Origin: Mesorhizobium sp. M2A.F.Ca.ET.046.03.2.1 | GTDB lineage: Bacteria; Pseudomonadota; Alphaproteobacteria; Rhizobiales; Rhizobiaceae | NCBI RefSeq assembly: GCF_003952425.1 | Contig: NZ_CP034449.1 | Location: forward strand, 1,922,001 to 1,986,000 | Direction of reading: 5' to 3' | DNA: 64,000 nucleotides | Part shown: positions 27,766 to 36,741 of the stretch, in pieces | Layout: each line of letters begins with the position of its first letter | Position numbering within the stretch: the first letter of the stretch is position 1 | The notes under the pieces: generated by a model | Databases searched by the model: none | What the model was told of the DNA's origin: nothing | What the model saw: the letters and a program-made list of their open reading frames with translations, nothing else | Translations under genes and position numbers: made by a program

Positions 27766-30700
27766 TGAAGGGCTTCAACCTCTCCGACTGGGCGCTCAGT
27801 CACCGCTCCATGGTCTGGTATTTCATGCTGGTCTTCGTGGTGGCCGGCATCTTCTCCTATCTCAATCTTGGTCGCGAGGAAGATCCCGCCTTCACCATCA
27901 AGACCATGATCATCCAGGCCAACTGGCCGGGCGCTTCGGTCAAGGAGACGGTGCAGCAGGTGACCGACCGCATCGAGAAAAAGCTCGAGGAGCTCGACAG
28001 CCTCGACTACACCAAATCGGTCACCACTGCCGGCCAAACGGTCGTCTTCCTCAACCTGAAGGACACCACCAAGGCGCGCGACGTCGTGCCGAACTGGCTT
28101 CAGGTGCGCAACATGGTCAACGACATCAAGGCGCAGCTTCCGCAGGGCGTGCAGGGACCGTTCTTCAACGACCGCTTCGGCGACGTCTACGGCAACATCT
28201 ATGCCTTCACCGCCGACGGGCTGACGCCACGCCAGCTGCGCGACTATGTCGAAGATGTCCGCACCAAGATCCTGACTGTGCCGAATGCCGGCAAGGTCGA
28301 TCTGGTCGGCGCGCAGGACGAGGCCATCTATCTCGAGTTCTCGACGCGCCAGATCGCGGCGCTCGGCCTCAACCAGCAGCAAATCGTGGCCAGCCTGCAG
28401 GCGCAGAACGCGATCACGCCGTCCGGCGTCATCCAGTCCGGGCCGGAGCGGATCAGCGTGCGCGTCGGCGGCCAGTTCACCTCCGAGGAAAGCCTGCGGG
28501 CCATCAATTTGCGCGTCAACGATCGCTTCTTCCGGCTGAGCGACGTTGCGACGATCCGGCGCGGCTATGTCGACCCGCCGACGGCCCTGTTCCGCTTCAA
28601 CGGCCAGGATGCGATCGGGCTTGCCATCGGCATGAAGCCCAACGCCAATTTGCTGAAATTCGGCGAGGCACTGCATGAGGAGATGCAGAAGGTGCTGGCC
28701 GACCTGCCGGTCGGCGTCGGCGTGCATCTGGTGGCCGACCAGCCTGTGATCGTCGAAGAGGCGGTCTCGGGCTTCACGCGGGCGCTGTTCGAGGCCGTCG
28801 CGATCGTGCTCGCCGTCTCCTTCATCAGCCTGGGGCTGCGCGCCGGCTTCGTCGTCGCGCTGTCGATCCCGCTGGTGCTGGCCATCACCTTCACGGTGAT
28901 GTCCTATCTCGGCATCTCGCTGCAGCGCATTTCGCTTGGCGCGCTGATCATCGCGCTCGGCCTTTTGGTCGACGACGCAATGATCGCGGTCGAGATGATG
29001 GTGGCGCGGCTGGAAGTCGGCGACAATCTCCGCAAGGCGGCGACCTTCGTCTACACCTCGACCGCCTTTCCGATGCTGACCGGCACGCTGGTGACGGTCG
29101 CCGGCTTCATCCCGATCGGCCTCAACTCCAGCGCCGCGGGCGAGTACACCTTCACGCTGTTCGTCGTCATCGCGGTGTCGCTGCTGGTGTCATGGATCGT
29201 GGCGGTGCTGTTCGCGCCGCTGCTGGGCGTCACCATCCTGCCTGCGACGATGAAAGAGAAGCACCACGACCAGCCAGGACGCTTCACCTCGCTGTTCCGG
29301 CGCGTGCTTGTCTTCTCCGTGCGCCGGCACTGGCTGACGATCATCGTGACGGTGCTTGTGTTCGCCGCCTCGGTCGCCGGCTTCGGCCTCGTGCAGCAGC
29401 AGTTCTTCCCACCCTCCGACCGGCCGGAGCTGATCGTCGACTGGAACCTGCCGCAGAACTCCTCGATCACCGAGACGCGCGACCAGATGGAGCGCTTCGA
29501 GCAGCGGGCGCTGGCCGGCAATCCGGACATCGACCACTTCTCCTCCTATATCGGCGAGGGTGCCGTGCGCTTCGTGCTGGCCCATGACGTGCAGCCTGCC
29601 AATCCCTATTTCGGCCAGACCGTCATCGTCACCAAGAACATCGAGGCGCGCAACCGGGTGAAGCCGGCGCTGGAGAAGCTGCTGCGCGAGGAGTTCGTCG
29701 GCACCGACGCGTTCGTCAAATTGCTGGAGCTCGGCCCGCCGGTCGGCAGGCCGGTGCAGTACCGCGTCGGCGGTCCCGATATCCAGACGGTGCGGGAACT
29801 TGCGCAGCAATTCGCCGGCGTGATCTCGGCCAATCCGAAGCTCGCAGCCCCCACCTTCGACTGGAACGAACCGCAGCGCGTGCTGAGGGTCGACGTGCTG
29901 CAGGACAAGGCGCGCCAGCTCGGCATCACCTCTTCGGACATCGCCAGCGCGCTGAACAGCACGGTGGGCGGCTCGACGATCACGCAGGTGCGCGACGCGA
30001 CCTATCTCATCGACGTCGTGGCGCGGTCGCGCGAGGCCGAGCGCGGCTCGATCGAGACGCTGCAGAACATGCAGCTGCCGACCGGCAACGGCGAGTCGAT
30101 CCCGCTCGCCGCCGTCGCCAACTTCCGCTACGACCTCGAACAGCCGACGGTCTGGCGGCGCAACCGCACGCCGACGATCACGGTGCGCGCCGGCCTGGTC
30201 GGCGACGTGCTGCCGGCGACCGTCGTCAACGAGTTGAAGCCGTCGGTGGACGCCTTCATCGCCAAGCTGCCGCCCGGCTATTCGGTCGAGACCGCGGGTT
30301 CGGTCGAGGAAAGCGCCAAGAGCCAGGGCCCGATCGCGGCCGTGGTGCCGTTGATGCTGTTCGTCATGGCGACCATCCTGATGGTGCAGTTGCAGAGCTT
30401 CCAGCGCCTGTTCCTGGTGGTGGCGGTGGCGCCGCTCGGGCTGATCGGCGTGGTGGCGGCGCTGGTTCCCAGCGGCGCGCCGCTCGGCTTCGTCGCCATA
30501 CTCGGCGTGCTGGCACTGATCGGCATCCTGATCCGCAACTCGGTCATCCTGATCGTGCAGATCGAGGACCTCGTCAAAGAAGGCAAGGACCGCTGGGCGG
30601 CGGTGGTCGAAGCGACCGAGCATCGCATGCGGCCGATCGCGCTGACCGCCGCGGCTGCAAGTCTCGCGCTGATCCCGATCGCGCGCGAAGTGTTCTGGGG

Positions 30701-30866
30701 ACCGATGGCCTACGCCATGATGGGCGGCATCATCGCCGGCACGGCGATCACGCTGCTGTTCCTGCCGGCACTCTACGTGACGTGGTTCAGGGTCAAGGAG
30801 CCGAAAGATAGGGAAAGCGTGGCTGTGTCAGAGACCGGAGATCTGGCGCAGACCACCCCAACCTAA
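27765..30866 (+). CDS. RND-family inner-membrane multidrug transporter
   Basis: A 1033-residue pump with the duplicated 12-helix RND architecture and two large periplasmic loops. The proton-relay aspartates are in LGLLVDDAMIAVE in TM4. The second half contains VALIGILIRNSVILI-type sequence (LALIGILIRNSVILIVQIEDL), in which an Asn replaces the usual pairings, as is normal for TM10. The start NLGREEDPAFTIKTM is typical of the subgroup paired with double adaptors. There is no repressor or outer-membrane factor gene next to it. Substrates cannot be read from sequence. Confidence 0.94.
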   Translation: MKGFNLSDWALSHRSMVWYFMLVFVVAGIFSYLNLGREEDPAFTIKTMIIQANWPGASVKETVQQVTDRIEKKLEELDSLDYTKSVTTAGQTVVFLNLKDTTKARDVVPNWLQVRNMVNDIKAQLPQGVQGPFFNDRFGDVYGNIYAFTADGLTPRQLRDYVEDVRTKILTVPNAGKVDLVGAQDEAIYLEFSTRQIAALGLNQQQIVASLQAQNAITPSGVIQSGPERISVRVGGQFTSEESLRAINLRVNDRFFRLSDVATIRRGYVDPPTALFRFNGQDAIGLAIGMKPNANLLKFGEALHEEMQKVLADLPVGVGVHLVADQPVIVEEAVSGFTRALFEAVAIVLAVSFISLGLRAGFVVALSIPLVLAITFTVMSYLGISLQRISLGALIIALGLLVDDAMIAVEMMVARLEVGDNLRKAATFVYTSTAFPMLTGTLVTVAGFIPIGLNSSAAGEYTFTLFVVIAVSLLVSWIVAVLFAPLLGVTILPATMKEKHHDQPGRFTSLFRRVLVFSVRRHWLTIIVTVLVFAASVAGFGLVQQQFFPPSDRPELIVDWNLPQNSSITETRDQMERFEQRALAGNPDIDHFSSYIGEGAVRFVLAHDVQPANPYFGQTVIVTKNIEARNRVKPALEKLLREEFVGTDAFVKLLELGPPVGRPVQYRVGGPDIQTVRELAQQFAGVISANPKLAAPTFDWNEPQRVLRVDVLQDKARQLGITSSDIASALNSTVGGSTITQVRDATYLIDVVARSREAERGSIETLQNMQLPTGNGESIPLAAVANFRYDLEQPTVWRRNRTPTITVRAGLVGDVLPATVVNELKPSVDAFIAKLPPGYSVETAGSVEESAKSQGPIAAVVPLMLFVMATILMVQLQSFQRLFLVVAVAPLGLIGVVAALVPSGAPLGFVAILGVLALIGILIRNSVILIVQIEDLVKEGKDRWAAVVEATEHRMRPIALTAAAASLALIPIAREVFWGPMAYAMMGGIIAGTAITLLFLPALYVTWFRVKEPKDRESVAVSETGDLAQTTPT

Positions 30867-30871
30867 GGCCG

Positions 30872-31210
30872 TCATTCGTCATCGCGAAGGCCGAGAGGAC
30901 GCGACTTGGCGCGCTGCCACGGTGATGACCTTGAGCTGCGCCAAGCGTGCCAACCCTTTGGCAAATCGGCCAATTCCAGGATGCTTTTGTCCCGGTCAAC
31001 CACCTCTTGCAAGCCTACGAGCATCATGTCGCTTTCATTCCGATCCCGCGTGTCGCTGCTGTAGAACTGCCAACTGCCCCCTTCATCATTATCGTCGTCG
31101 TCATCGTCATTTTCATGCACGACGTATGCGATCCAGTCGCCGTGTCTAAATATGCCCTTGTCCGACAAGACCGCGACGTTCGGTGGGTCTTCGAAGTTCC
31201 ATCGCTCCAC
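30872..31210 (-). CDS. Conserved hypothetical protein with an aspartate run
   Basis: A 112-residue soluble protein convergent with the RND gene and ending six bases from it. It contains a GDWIAYVVHEND segment, a run of six Asp then NDEGG, SWQFYSS, and a C-terminal DKSILELADLPKGWHAWRSS. I recognise this as a small family with the LADLPxGWxAWR ending, but no function. The Asp run, encoded by GAC/GAT repeats at about 31085-31105, looks like a local expansion between two conserved strands. The start is ATG at 31210 with GGAG close upstream. Confidence 0.7.
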   Translation of the reverse strand: MERWNFEDPPNVAVLSDKGIFRHGDWIAYVVHENDDDDDDNDEGGSWQFYSSDTRDRNESDMMLVGLQEVVDRDKSILELADLPKGWHAWRSSRSSPWQRAKSRPLGLRDDE

Positions 31211-31249
31211 GGAAATCTCCTAAATTGGCTATGCACCAACAGGACCATC

Positions 31250-31999
31250 TCAAGCCGTCCGCACGAACCCCTCACTCGCCCTGAGCAGATTGCGCGTATA
31301 ATCCTCGCTGACCCGATGCCCTATCAGCTGGCTCGCGGTTAGTGTTTCCACCGCCTCTCCATTCTGCATCACCATCAGCCGCTCGCACATATGGGTGATG
31401 ATGGCGAGGTCGTGGCTGACCATCAGGAAGGTGAGCTTGCGGCGGCGACGGACCTCTTCGAGAAGGTTCAGCACTTCGGCCTGAACAGAGGCGTCGAGCG
31501 CCGAGGTCGGCTCGTCGAGCAGAAGGATCGAGGGTTCGAGGATCAGCGCACGCGCGATGGCGACACGCTGGCGTTGGCCGCCGGAAAGCTGGTGCGCATA
31601 GCGGAAGCGGAAGCCCTTGCCGAGGCCGACCTCGTCCAGCGCGCGCTCGATGCGCTTCTCGCCATCGGCAATGCCATGGATCGCGAGCGGCTCCTGCAGC
31701 AGTCGGTCGACCGTCTGGCGCGGATGCAGCGACCCGTAGGGATCCTGGAACACCATCTGCACATCGCGGTAGAAAGCCTTGTCGCGGGTTTTGCCGAGCC
31801 TCTTGCCGTTGACGGTGATGGTGCCCGAAGCGACAGGCGCAAGGCCGGTGATCGCCTTTAGCAGCGTCGACTTACCGGAGCCGCTTTCGCCGACCAAGCC
31901 ATAGGATTCGCCTTCCCTCACCTCGAGGTTGACGCCCTTCAGCGCGCGAAAACGGTCGAAGACCACTTCCAGCCCTTGGATGGCGATGGCGGCCGTCAT
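31250..31999 (-). CDS. Peptide-type ABC transporter ATP-binding protein (DppF/OppF-like)
   Basis: A 249-residue ATPase with Walker A GESGSGKST, Q-loop QMVFQDPYGSLHP, signature LSGGQRQRVAIARAL and Walker B ILLLDEPTSALD. It is shorter than typical OppF, lacking the long C-terminal region. The start ATG at 31999 overlaps the upstream ATPase stop (ATGA). The frame is open further upstream through that gene, but it is a shadow. It is the last gene of the five-gene importer operon. Confidence 0.92.
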   Translation of the reverse strand: MTAAIAIQGLEVVFDRFRALKGVNLEVREGESYGLVGESGSGKSTLLKAITGLAPVASGTITVNGKRLGKTRDKAFYRDVQMVFQDPYGSLHPRQTVDRLLQEPLAIHGIADGEKRIERALDEVGLGKGFRFRYAHQLSGGQRQRVAIARALILEPSILLLDEPTSALDASVQAEVLNLLEEVRRRRKLTFLMVSHDLAIITHMCERLMVMQNGEAVETLTASQLIGHRVSEDYTRNLLRASEGFVRTA

Positions 32000-32832
32000 G
32001 CCGCCCACTCCGGCTTGCGGTCGAGCACCGGCAGCGGATGGCGCTCGAAACCGATCCTCGGCATGCAGTTGAGCAGGCCGCGCGTGTAGGGATGCCGGGC
32101 GTCGCGCAGTTCGGACGCCTTGATCTGCTCGACCACCTTGCCGGCATACATGACGACGACCCGATCGCAGAAGGACGAGACCAGGCGCAGATCGTGCGAG
32201 ATGAAGATCAGCCCCATGCCGCGCTCGGCCACGAGCTTGTCGAGGATCTTGAGCACGTCGAGCTGCACGGTGACGTCGAGCGCCGAGGTCGGCTCGTCGG
32301 CGATCATCAGTTCGGGTCCGGTGACCAGCATCATCGCGATCATGGCGCGCTGGCCCATGCCGCCCGAGACCTCGTGCGGATAAAGATCGAAGACGCGAGC
32401 CGGATCGCGGATCTGCACCGCCTGCAGCATGGCCAGAGCCCATTCGCGCGCCTCGGCCTTGGAGACCTTCTCATGCGTGCGCAGCGTCTCGACGATCTGA
32501 CGGCCGATGGTCATCACCGGATCCAGCGAATATTTCGGATCCTGCAGGATCATGGCGATGCGGTTTCCCCGCAGCGACCGGCGCTGACGAGGCGAGATCG
32601 AGAGCAGGTCGATGCCGTCAAAGGCGAGCTTCTTGGCCGAAACCTCGGCCTGCGGCGGGGTCAACCCCATGATGGCGCGGCCGGTCTGCGACTTGCCGGA
32701 TCCGCTTTCGCCGACGATGCCGAGACGCTCGCGGCCGAGCGAGAAGGAAACGCCGCGCACCGCTTGCACGAGACCGGTGCGGGTCGGGAAGGTGACGCGC
32801 AGATCGTCGACTTCGAGGAGCGTGTCGCTCAT
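31996..32832 (-). CDS. Peptide-type ABC transporter ATP-binding protein (DppD/OppD-like)
   Basis: A 278-residue ATPase with Walker A GESGSGKSQ, Q-loop MILQDPKYSLDPV, a slightly altered signature VSGGMGQRAMIAMML, and Walker B LMIADEPTSALDVT. The position after Gly-Lys-Ser is Gln rather than Thr/Ser, a minor variation. The C-terminal HPYTRGLLNCMPRI is the nickel/dipeptide-type ending. It forms a heterodimer with the 31250-31999 product. Confidence 0.92.
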   Translation of the reverse strand: MSDTLLEVDDLRVTFPTRTGLVQAVRGVSFSLGRERLGIVGESGSGKSQTGRAIMGLTPPQAEVSAKKLAFDGIDLLSISPRQRRSLRGNRIAMILQDPKYSLDPVMTIGRQIVETLRTHEKVSKAEAREWALAMLQAVQIRDPARVFDLYPHEVSGGMGQRAMIAMMLVTGPELMIADEPTSALDVTVQLDVLKILDKLVAERGMGLIFISHDLRLVSSFCDRVVVMYAGKVVEQIKASELRDARHPYTRGLLNCMPRIGFERHPLPVLDRKPEWAA

Positions 32833-32842
32833 TGGTCACCGC

Positions 32843-33763
32843 TCATTGGTCGCCACTCCGGGGATCAAGCGCGTCGCGCAGGCCGTCGCCAAGCAGGTTG
32901 AAGCCGAGGCTGACGATAAGGATCGCGGCACCGGGGGCCGCGGCCACCCACCACTGGTCGAGGATGAAGCGGCGGCCGGACGCAATCATCGCGCCCCATT
33001 CGGGCAGCGGCGGCTGCGCGCCGAGGCCGAGGAAGCCGAGGCCGGCGGCGGTCAGGATGATGCCCGCCATGTCCAGCGTCACCCGGATGATCAGCGAGGA
33101 GATGCAGAGCGGCATGATGTGGCGCAGCACGATGCGGACAGGCGAGGCGCCCATCAGTTGCACCGCCTTGATGTAATCGGAGTTGCGCACCGTCAGCGTT
33201 TCGGCGCGGGCGATGCGCGCATAGGGCGGCCAGGAGGTGATTGCGATCGCCAGCACCGCATTCTCGATGCCTGGGCCGAGCGCGGCCACGAAGGCGAGCG
33301 CCAGCACCAGCTTCGGAAAGGCAAGGAAGATGTCGGTGACGCGCATCAGGATCGTGTCGGTCCAGCCGCCGGCGTAACCGGCGACGGTACCGACCAAAAG
33401 GCCGATGGGCGCGGCGATGATGGCGACGAGGATGACCACATAAAGGGTCCAGCGCGCGCCGTAGACGATGCGCGAATAGATGTCGCGGCCAAGGTCGTCG
33501 GTGCCGAACCAATGCGCGGCGCTCGGCGCCAGCAGGCGGGCGTTCTTCAGATCGCCGACAGTCGGCGAATAGGGCGCCAGCACATCGGCAAAAGCCGCGA
33601 CCACCAGCAGCGCGATGATGATGAGCATGCCGACCAGCGCCAGCCGGTTGGCGGAAAAACGCCGCCAGGACACATAGGCGCGGCCGAGCCTTGCCTGCAG
33701 GCGCGATGCCGGCCGGTCGCTGAGCAGCCATTCGCGCCTGGATTGGATGGTTTCAGCGCTCAT
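32843..33763 (-). CDS. Peptide-type ABC transporter permease (DppC/OppC-like)
   Basis: A 306-residue permease with the OppC-type N-terminal helix and extracytoplasmic loop (HWFGTDDLGRDIYSRIVYGAR). The EAA coupling loop is ARAETLTVRNSDYIKAVQLMGASPVRIVLRH. About six membrane segments are visible. The start at 33763 overlaps the upstream permease stop (ATGA). Confidence 0.92.
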   Translation of the reverse strand: MSAETIQSRREWLLSDRPASRLQARLGRAYVSWRRFSANRLALVGMLIIIALLVVAAFADVLAPYSPTVGDLKNARLLAPSAAHWFGTDDLGRDIYSRIVYGARWTLYVVILVAIIAAPIGLLVGTVAGYAGGWTDTILMRVTDIFLAFPKLVLALAFVAALGPGIENAVLAIAITSWPPYARIARAETLTVRNSDYIKAVQLMGASPVRIVLRHIMPLCISSLIIRVTLDMAGIILTAAGLGFLGLGAQPPLPEWGAMIASGRRFILDQWWVAAAPGAAILIVSLGFNLLGDGLRDALDPRSGDQ

Positions 33764-34827
33764 CCGATCTTCGTCCTCGGATCGAGCAGCCGGTAGAGCA
33801 GATCGGACAGGAGGTTGATGGCGATGAACACCGAGCCGATGGCGATGGTGCCGCCGAGCACGGCATTCATGTCGGCATTCTGCAGCGAATTGGTGATGTA
33901 GAGGCCGATGCCCGGCCAGGAGAAGACGGTCTCGGTCAGCACCGAGCCTTCGAGCAGGTTTGCATAGGAAAGCGCGATCACGGTGACCATGGGCACGGCG
34001 GCATTGCGCAGCGCATGGCCCCAGATGACGCGCGTCTCCGACAGGCCCTTGGCACGCGCCGCGACGACATATTCCTGCGCCAGCTCGTTCAGCATGAAGG
34101 AGCGGGTCATGCGGCTGATATAGGCGAGCGACAGATAGCCGAGCAGCGCGGCCGGCAGGACGATATGACGCCAGGCGTCGTGGAAGACGTCCCACTGCCC
34201 CTGGATCGCGGCATCGAGCAGGTAGAAGCCGGTGATCGGCGTGAAGGTGTATTCATAGACGACGTCGAGCCGCGCCGGGAAAGCGATCCATTGCAGCTTG
34301 GCGTAGAACAGCACCAGGCCGAGCAGTCCCAGCCAGAAGATCGGCACGGAATAGCCGATGAGGCCGACGACGCGGGCGATCTGGTCGATCAGGCTGCCGC
34401 GCTTGACAGCGGCCAGCACCCCGAGCGGCACGCCGATGACGGCACCGATGATCGTGCCCAGCGTCGCCAACTCGATGGTCGCCGGAAAGACGCGGCGGAT
34501 ATCGGACATCACCGGATTGGTGGTCAGCACCGAGGTGCCGAAGTCGCCCCTCAGCGCTGCTTTGACATAGATGTAGAACTGCTCGATCCAGGGCAGGTCG
34601 AGCCCCATCTCGCGGCGCGTGCGCTCGACGACGGCGGTCGGCGCGCGATCGCCGAGGACAGCCAGCACCGGATCGATCGGTATGACGCGGCCGATGAAGA
34701 AGGTCACCGCGAGCAGGCCGAGATAGGTCGTCACCGCGACGACCAGGAAGCGGCCGAGCGAGGATAGAATGGCGACGGCGCGGGCGCTGCCGCGCCCTGC
34801 CGCCGCCTGGTTTTCAGCTACGCTCAC
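33760..34827 (-). CDS. Peptide-type ABC transporter permease (DppB/OppB-like)
   Basis: A 355-residue permease: N-terminal GRFLVVAVTTYLGLLAVTFF helix, then the DppB hallmark RRVFPATIELATLGTIIGAV, and the EAA loop [29 protein letters not shown]. It is the first membrane component after the binding protein, 16 bases on. Confidence 0.92.
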   Translation of the reverse strand: MSVAENQAAAGRGSARAVAILSSLGRFLVVAVTTYLGLLAVTFFIGRVIPIDPVLAVLGDRAPTAVVERTRREMGLDLPWIEQFYIYVKAALRGDFGTSVLTTNPVMSDIRRVFPATIELATLGTIIGAVIGVPLGVLAAVKRGSLIDQIARVVGLIGYSVPIFWLGLLGLVLFYAKLQWIAFPARLDVVYEYTFTPITGFYLLDAAIQGQWDVFHDAWRHIVLPAALLGYLSLAYISRMTRSFMLNELAQEYVVAARAKGLSETRVIWGHALRNAAVPMVTVIALSYANLLEGSVLTETVFSWPGIGLYITNSLQNADMNAVLGGTIAIGSVFIAINLLSDLLYRLLDPRTKIG

Positions 34828-34843
34828 GGGGCGTCCGAGGACG

Positions 34844-36475
34844 CTATTCCTTCGAGACCGGACCGACGAAGTTGGTGTCGAAGCTCGGGCCGAGCGCGAA
34901 GCCCTTGAGGTTCTTGCGCAGCCCCGCCACTTCCAGCTGCTGGTGGATGATGACGAAGGGGCTGGTGTCGAGGATCTTCTGCTGCAGATCCTTGTACATG
35001 TCGGCGCGCTTGGCCGAATCCTTTTCCAGAAGCGCCGCCTCGGTCTGCTTGGTCAGGTCCGGGATGTCCCAGGCATTGCGCCAGGCCAATGTCTTGATCT
35101 TGGCGGCGTCGGAATTGTCCGGATTGGAGGCGAAGGTCTGCGCGTTCGAATTGGGATCGAAATAGTCCTGGCCCCAGTTGCCGATATAGATGTCGTGGTT
35201 GCGGGCGCGATATTTGGTAAGCGTCTGCTTACCATCGCCTGGGATGATCTCCAACTGGATGCCGGCCTGGCCGAGCGTCTGCTGGATCGATTCCGCCATC
35301 CCGGTGGTCGGCTGGCCGGTGCGAACGTCCATCGTCACCTTGAAACCATCCGCCAGGCCGGCCTTGGCGAGCAATTCCTTGGCCTTGGCGACGTCGAGCT
35401 TGAACGGGTTGTCGTCGATCGCGCCAAGGTCGCCCTTGGGCAGGAAGGACTGGTGGATCTCGCCGATGCCCTTGAGGATGGTGGTGCTCAGTGCGTCATA
35501 GTCGACCAGATATTTGAACGCCTGGCGAACTTCCGGCTTGGCGAGGTTCGGATTCTTCTGGTTAAGGCTGATGTAATAGACCGTGCCCTTCGGCGCGCTG
35601 GTGGTGGTGAGGTCGGCATTCTTGGCGATGGCGTCGAGATCGTTCGGCTCGAGGTTGCGGGCGACGTCGATATCGCCCGCCTCCAACGCCAGGCGCTGCG
35701 CCGAGCTTTCCTTCATGTTGCGGTAGATGACGCGCGCGAGCTTGGCCTTCTCGCCATTGTAATTGTCATTGCGCTCCAGAACGACGGCTTCGTTGGCGCG
35801 CCATTCGCGCAACTTGTATTGGCCTGAACCGGCATAGCCGGTCTTCAGCCAGGCGTTGCCGAAGTCGTTATCCCATTTGTAGTCCGCGCTCGGCGTGACG
35901 GCGGCGACATGCTCCTTGACCAGCTTCGAGTCCACGACGGAGGCGACAGTGGCGGACAGGCAGTTGAGCACGAAGCTCGGCGCGTAAGCCTTGTCGACGA
36001 CGAACTGGAAGGTGGTGTCATCGACCGCCTTGGCCTTCTCGGCGACATTGTCGCCGCTGATGCCGAACTGGTTGATGATGAAGGCCGGGCTCTTGTCGAG
36101 CTTGATGGCGCGCTCGAAGGAATAGGCGACATCGGCGGCGGTGATCGGATTGCCGGACGCGAACTTCATGCCTGGCTTGAGCTTGAAGGTGTAGGTCAGG
36201 CCGTCGTCGGACACCGTCCAGCTCTCGGCGAGGTCGGGCTTGACCTTCGAGGTGTCGCTGAGATCGAGGCGGACCAGCAGATCATAGGTGTTGCCGGTGA
36301 CCTCGGCGGTCGACAGCTCGAACGCCTCGCCCGGATCCATCGAGATGATGTCGTCGATGGCGAAGCCTTCGACCAGCGTGTCGGCGGGCGTGACGGCGAA
36401 GGCAGGCGTCGCGAGCAGCGCGGTCATCGCCACACCTGCAAGCAAGCTACGGACGGCAAACTTTTCCAGCATCAT
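34844..36475 (-). CDS. Peptide-type ABC transporter solute-binding protein
   Basis: A 543-residue periplasmic family 5 binding protein. The signal peptide covers residues 1-27 (LLAGVAMTALLATPAFA). The family signature is around YTFKLKPGMKFASGNPITAADVAYSFERAI. The ligand is unknown: di/oligopeptides, opines or other small molecules are all bound by this family. It begins the operon; a candidate palindrome (AGTTG/CAACT at 36581-36592) lies about 105 bases upstream. Confidence 0.92.
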   Translation of the reverse strand: MMLEKFAVRSLLAGVAMTALLATPAFAVTPADTLVEGFAIDDIISMDPGEAFELSTAEVTGNTYDLLVRLDLSDTSKVKPDLAESWTVSDDGLTYTFKLKPGMKFASGNPITAADVAYSFERAIKLDKSPAFIINQFGISGDNVAEKAKAVDDTTFQFVVDKAYAPSFVLNCLSATVASVVDSKLVKEHVAAVTPSADYKWDNDFGNAWLKTGYAGSGQYKLREWRANEAVVLERNDNYNGEKAKLARVIYRNMKESSAQRLALEAGDIDVARNLEPNDLDAIAKNADLTTTSAPKGTVYYISLNQKNPNLAKPEVRQAFKYLVDYDALSTTILKGIGEIHQSFLPKGDLGAIDDNPFKLDVAKAKELLAKAGLADGFKVTMDVRTGQPTTGMAESIQQTLGQAGIQLEIIPGDGKQTLTKYRARNHDIYIGNWGQDYFDPNSNAQTFASNPDNSDAAKIKTLAWRNAWDIPDLTKQTEAALLEKDSAKRADMYKDLQQKILDTSPFVIIHQQLEVAGLRKNLKGFALGPSFDTNFVGPVSKE

Positions 36476-36741
36476 GATGATCGTTCCCTGTTCTTGTTGA
36501 CCTGAGTTCCCGGCTCAGGGCGTATTGTTCTTGGCAAGGCCGGCAACGGCTTTGACCGCTTACCGTCGTGTTTTTTGTCCAGTTGGTCAACTCCCTATTC
36601 GATCCCGTCCGCTCGGCCGCATGGATTTTTACCAGGCGGCATATCGGACCAAATGGGCAGCGATCCGTCGACCCATGCGCCGGCTAATTGCAGCCGCCGG
36701 TCGAGAAAAATCTGCCTGTGTTCGAGCCCTGGAAGTCGCCG

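Noticed and set aside
36581..36592. A GntR-type operator (AGTTG-GT-CAACT) upstream of the solute-binding protein
   Set aside because: One short palindrome with no adjacent regulator gene is too weak for a feature; it is mentioned only with the binding protein.
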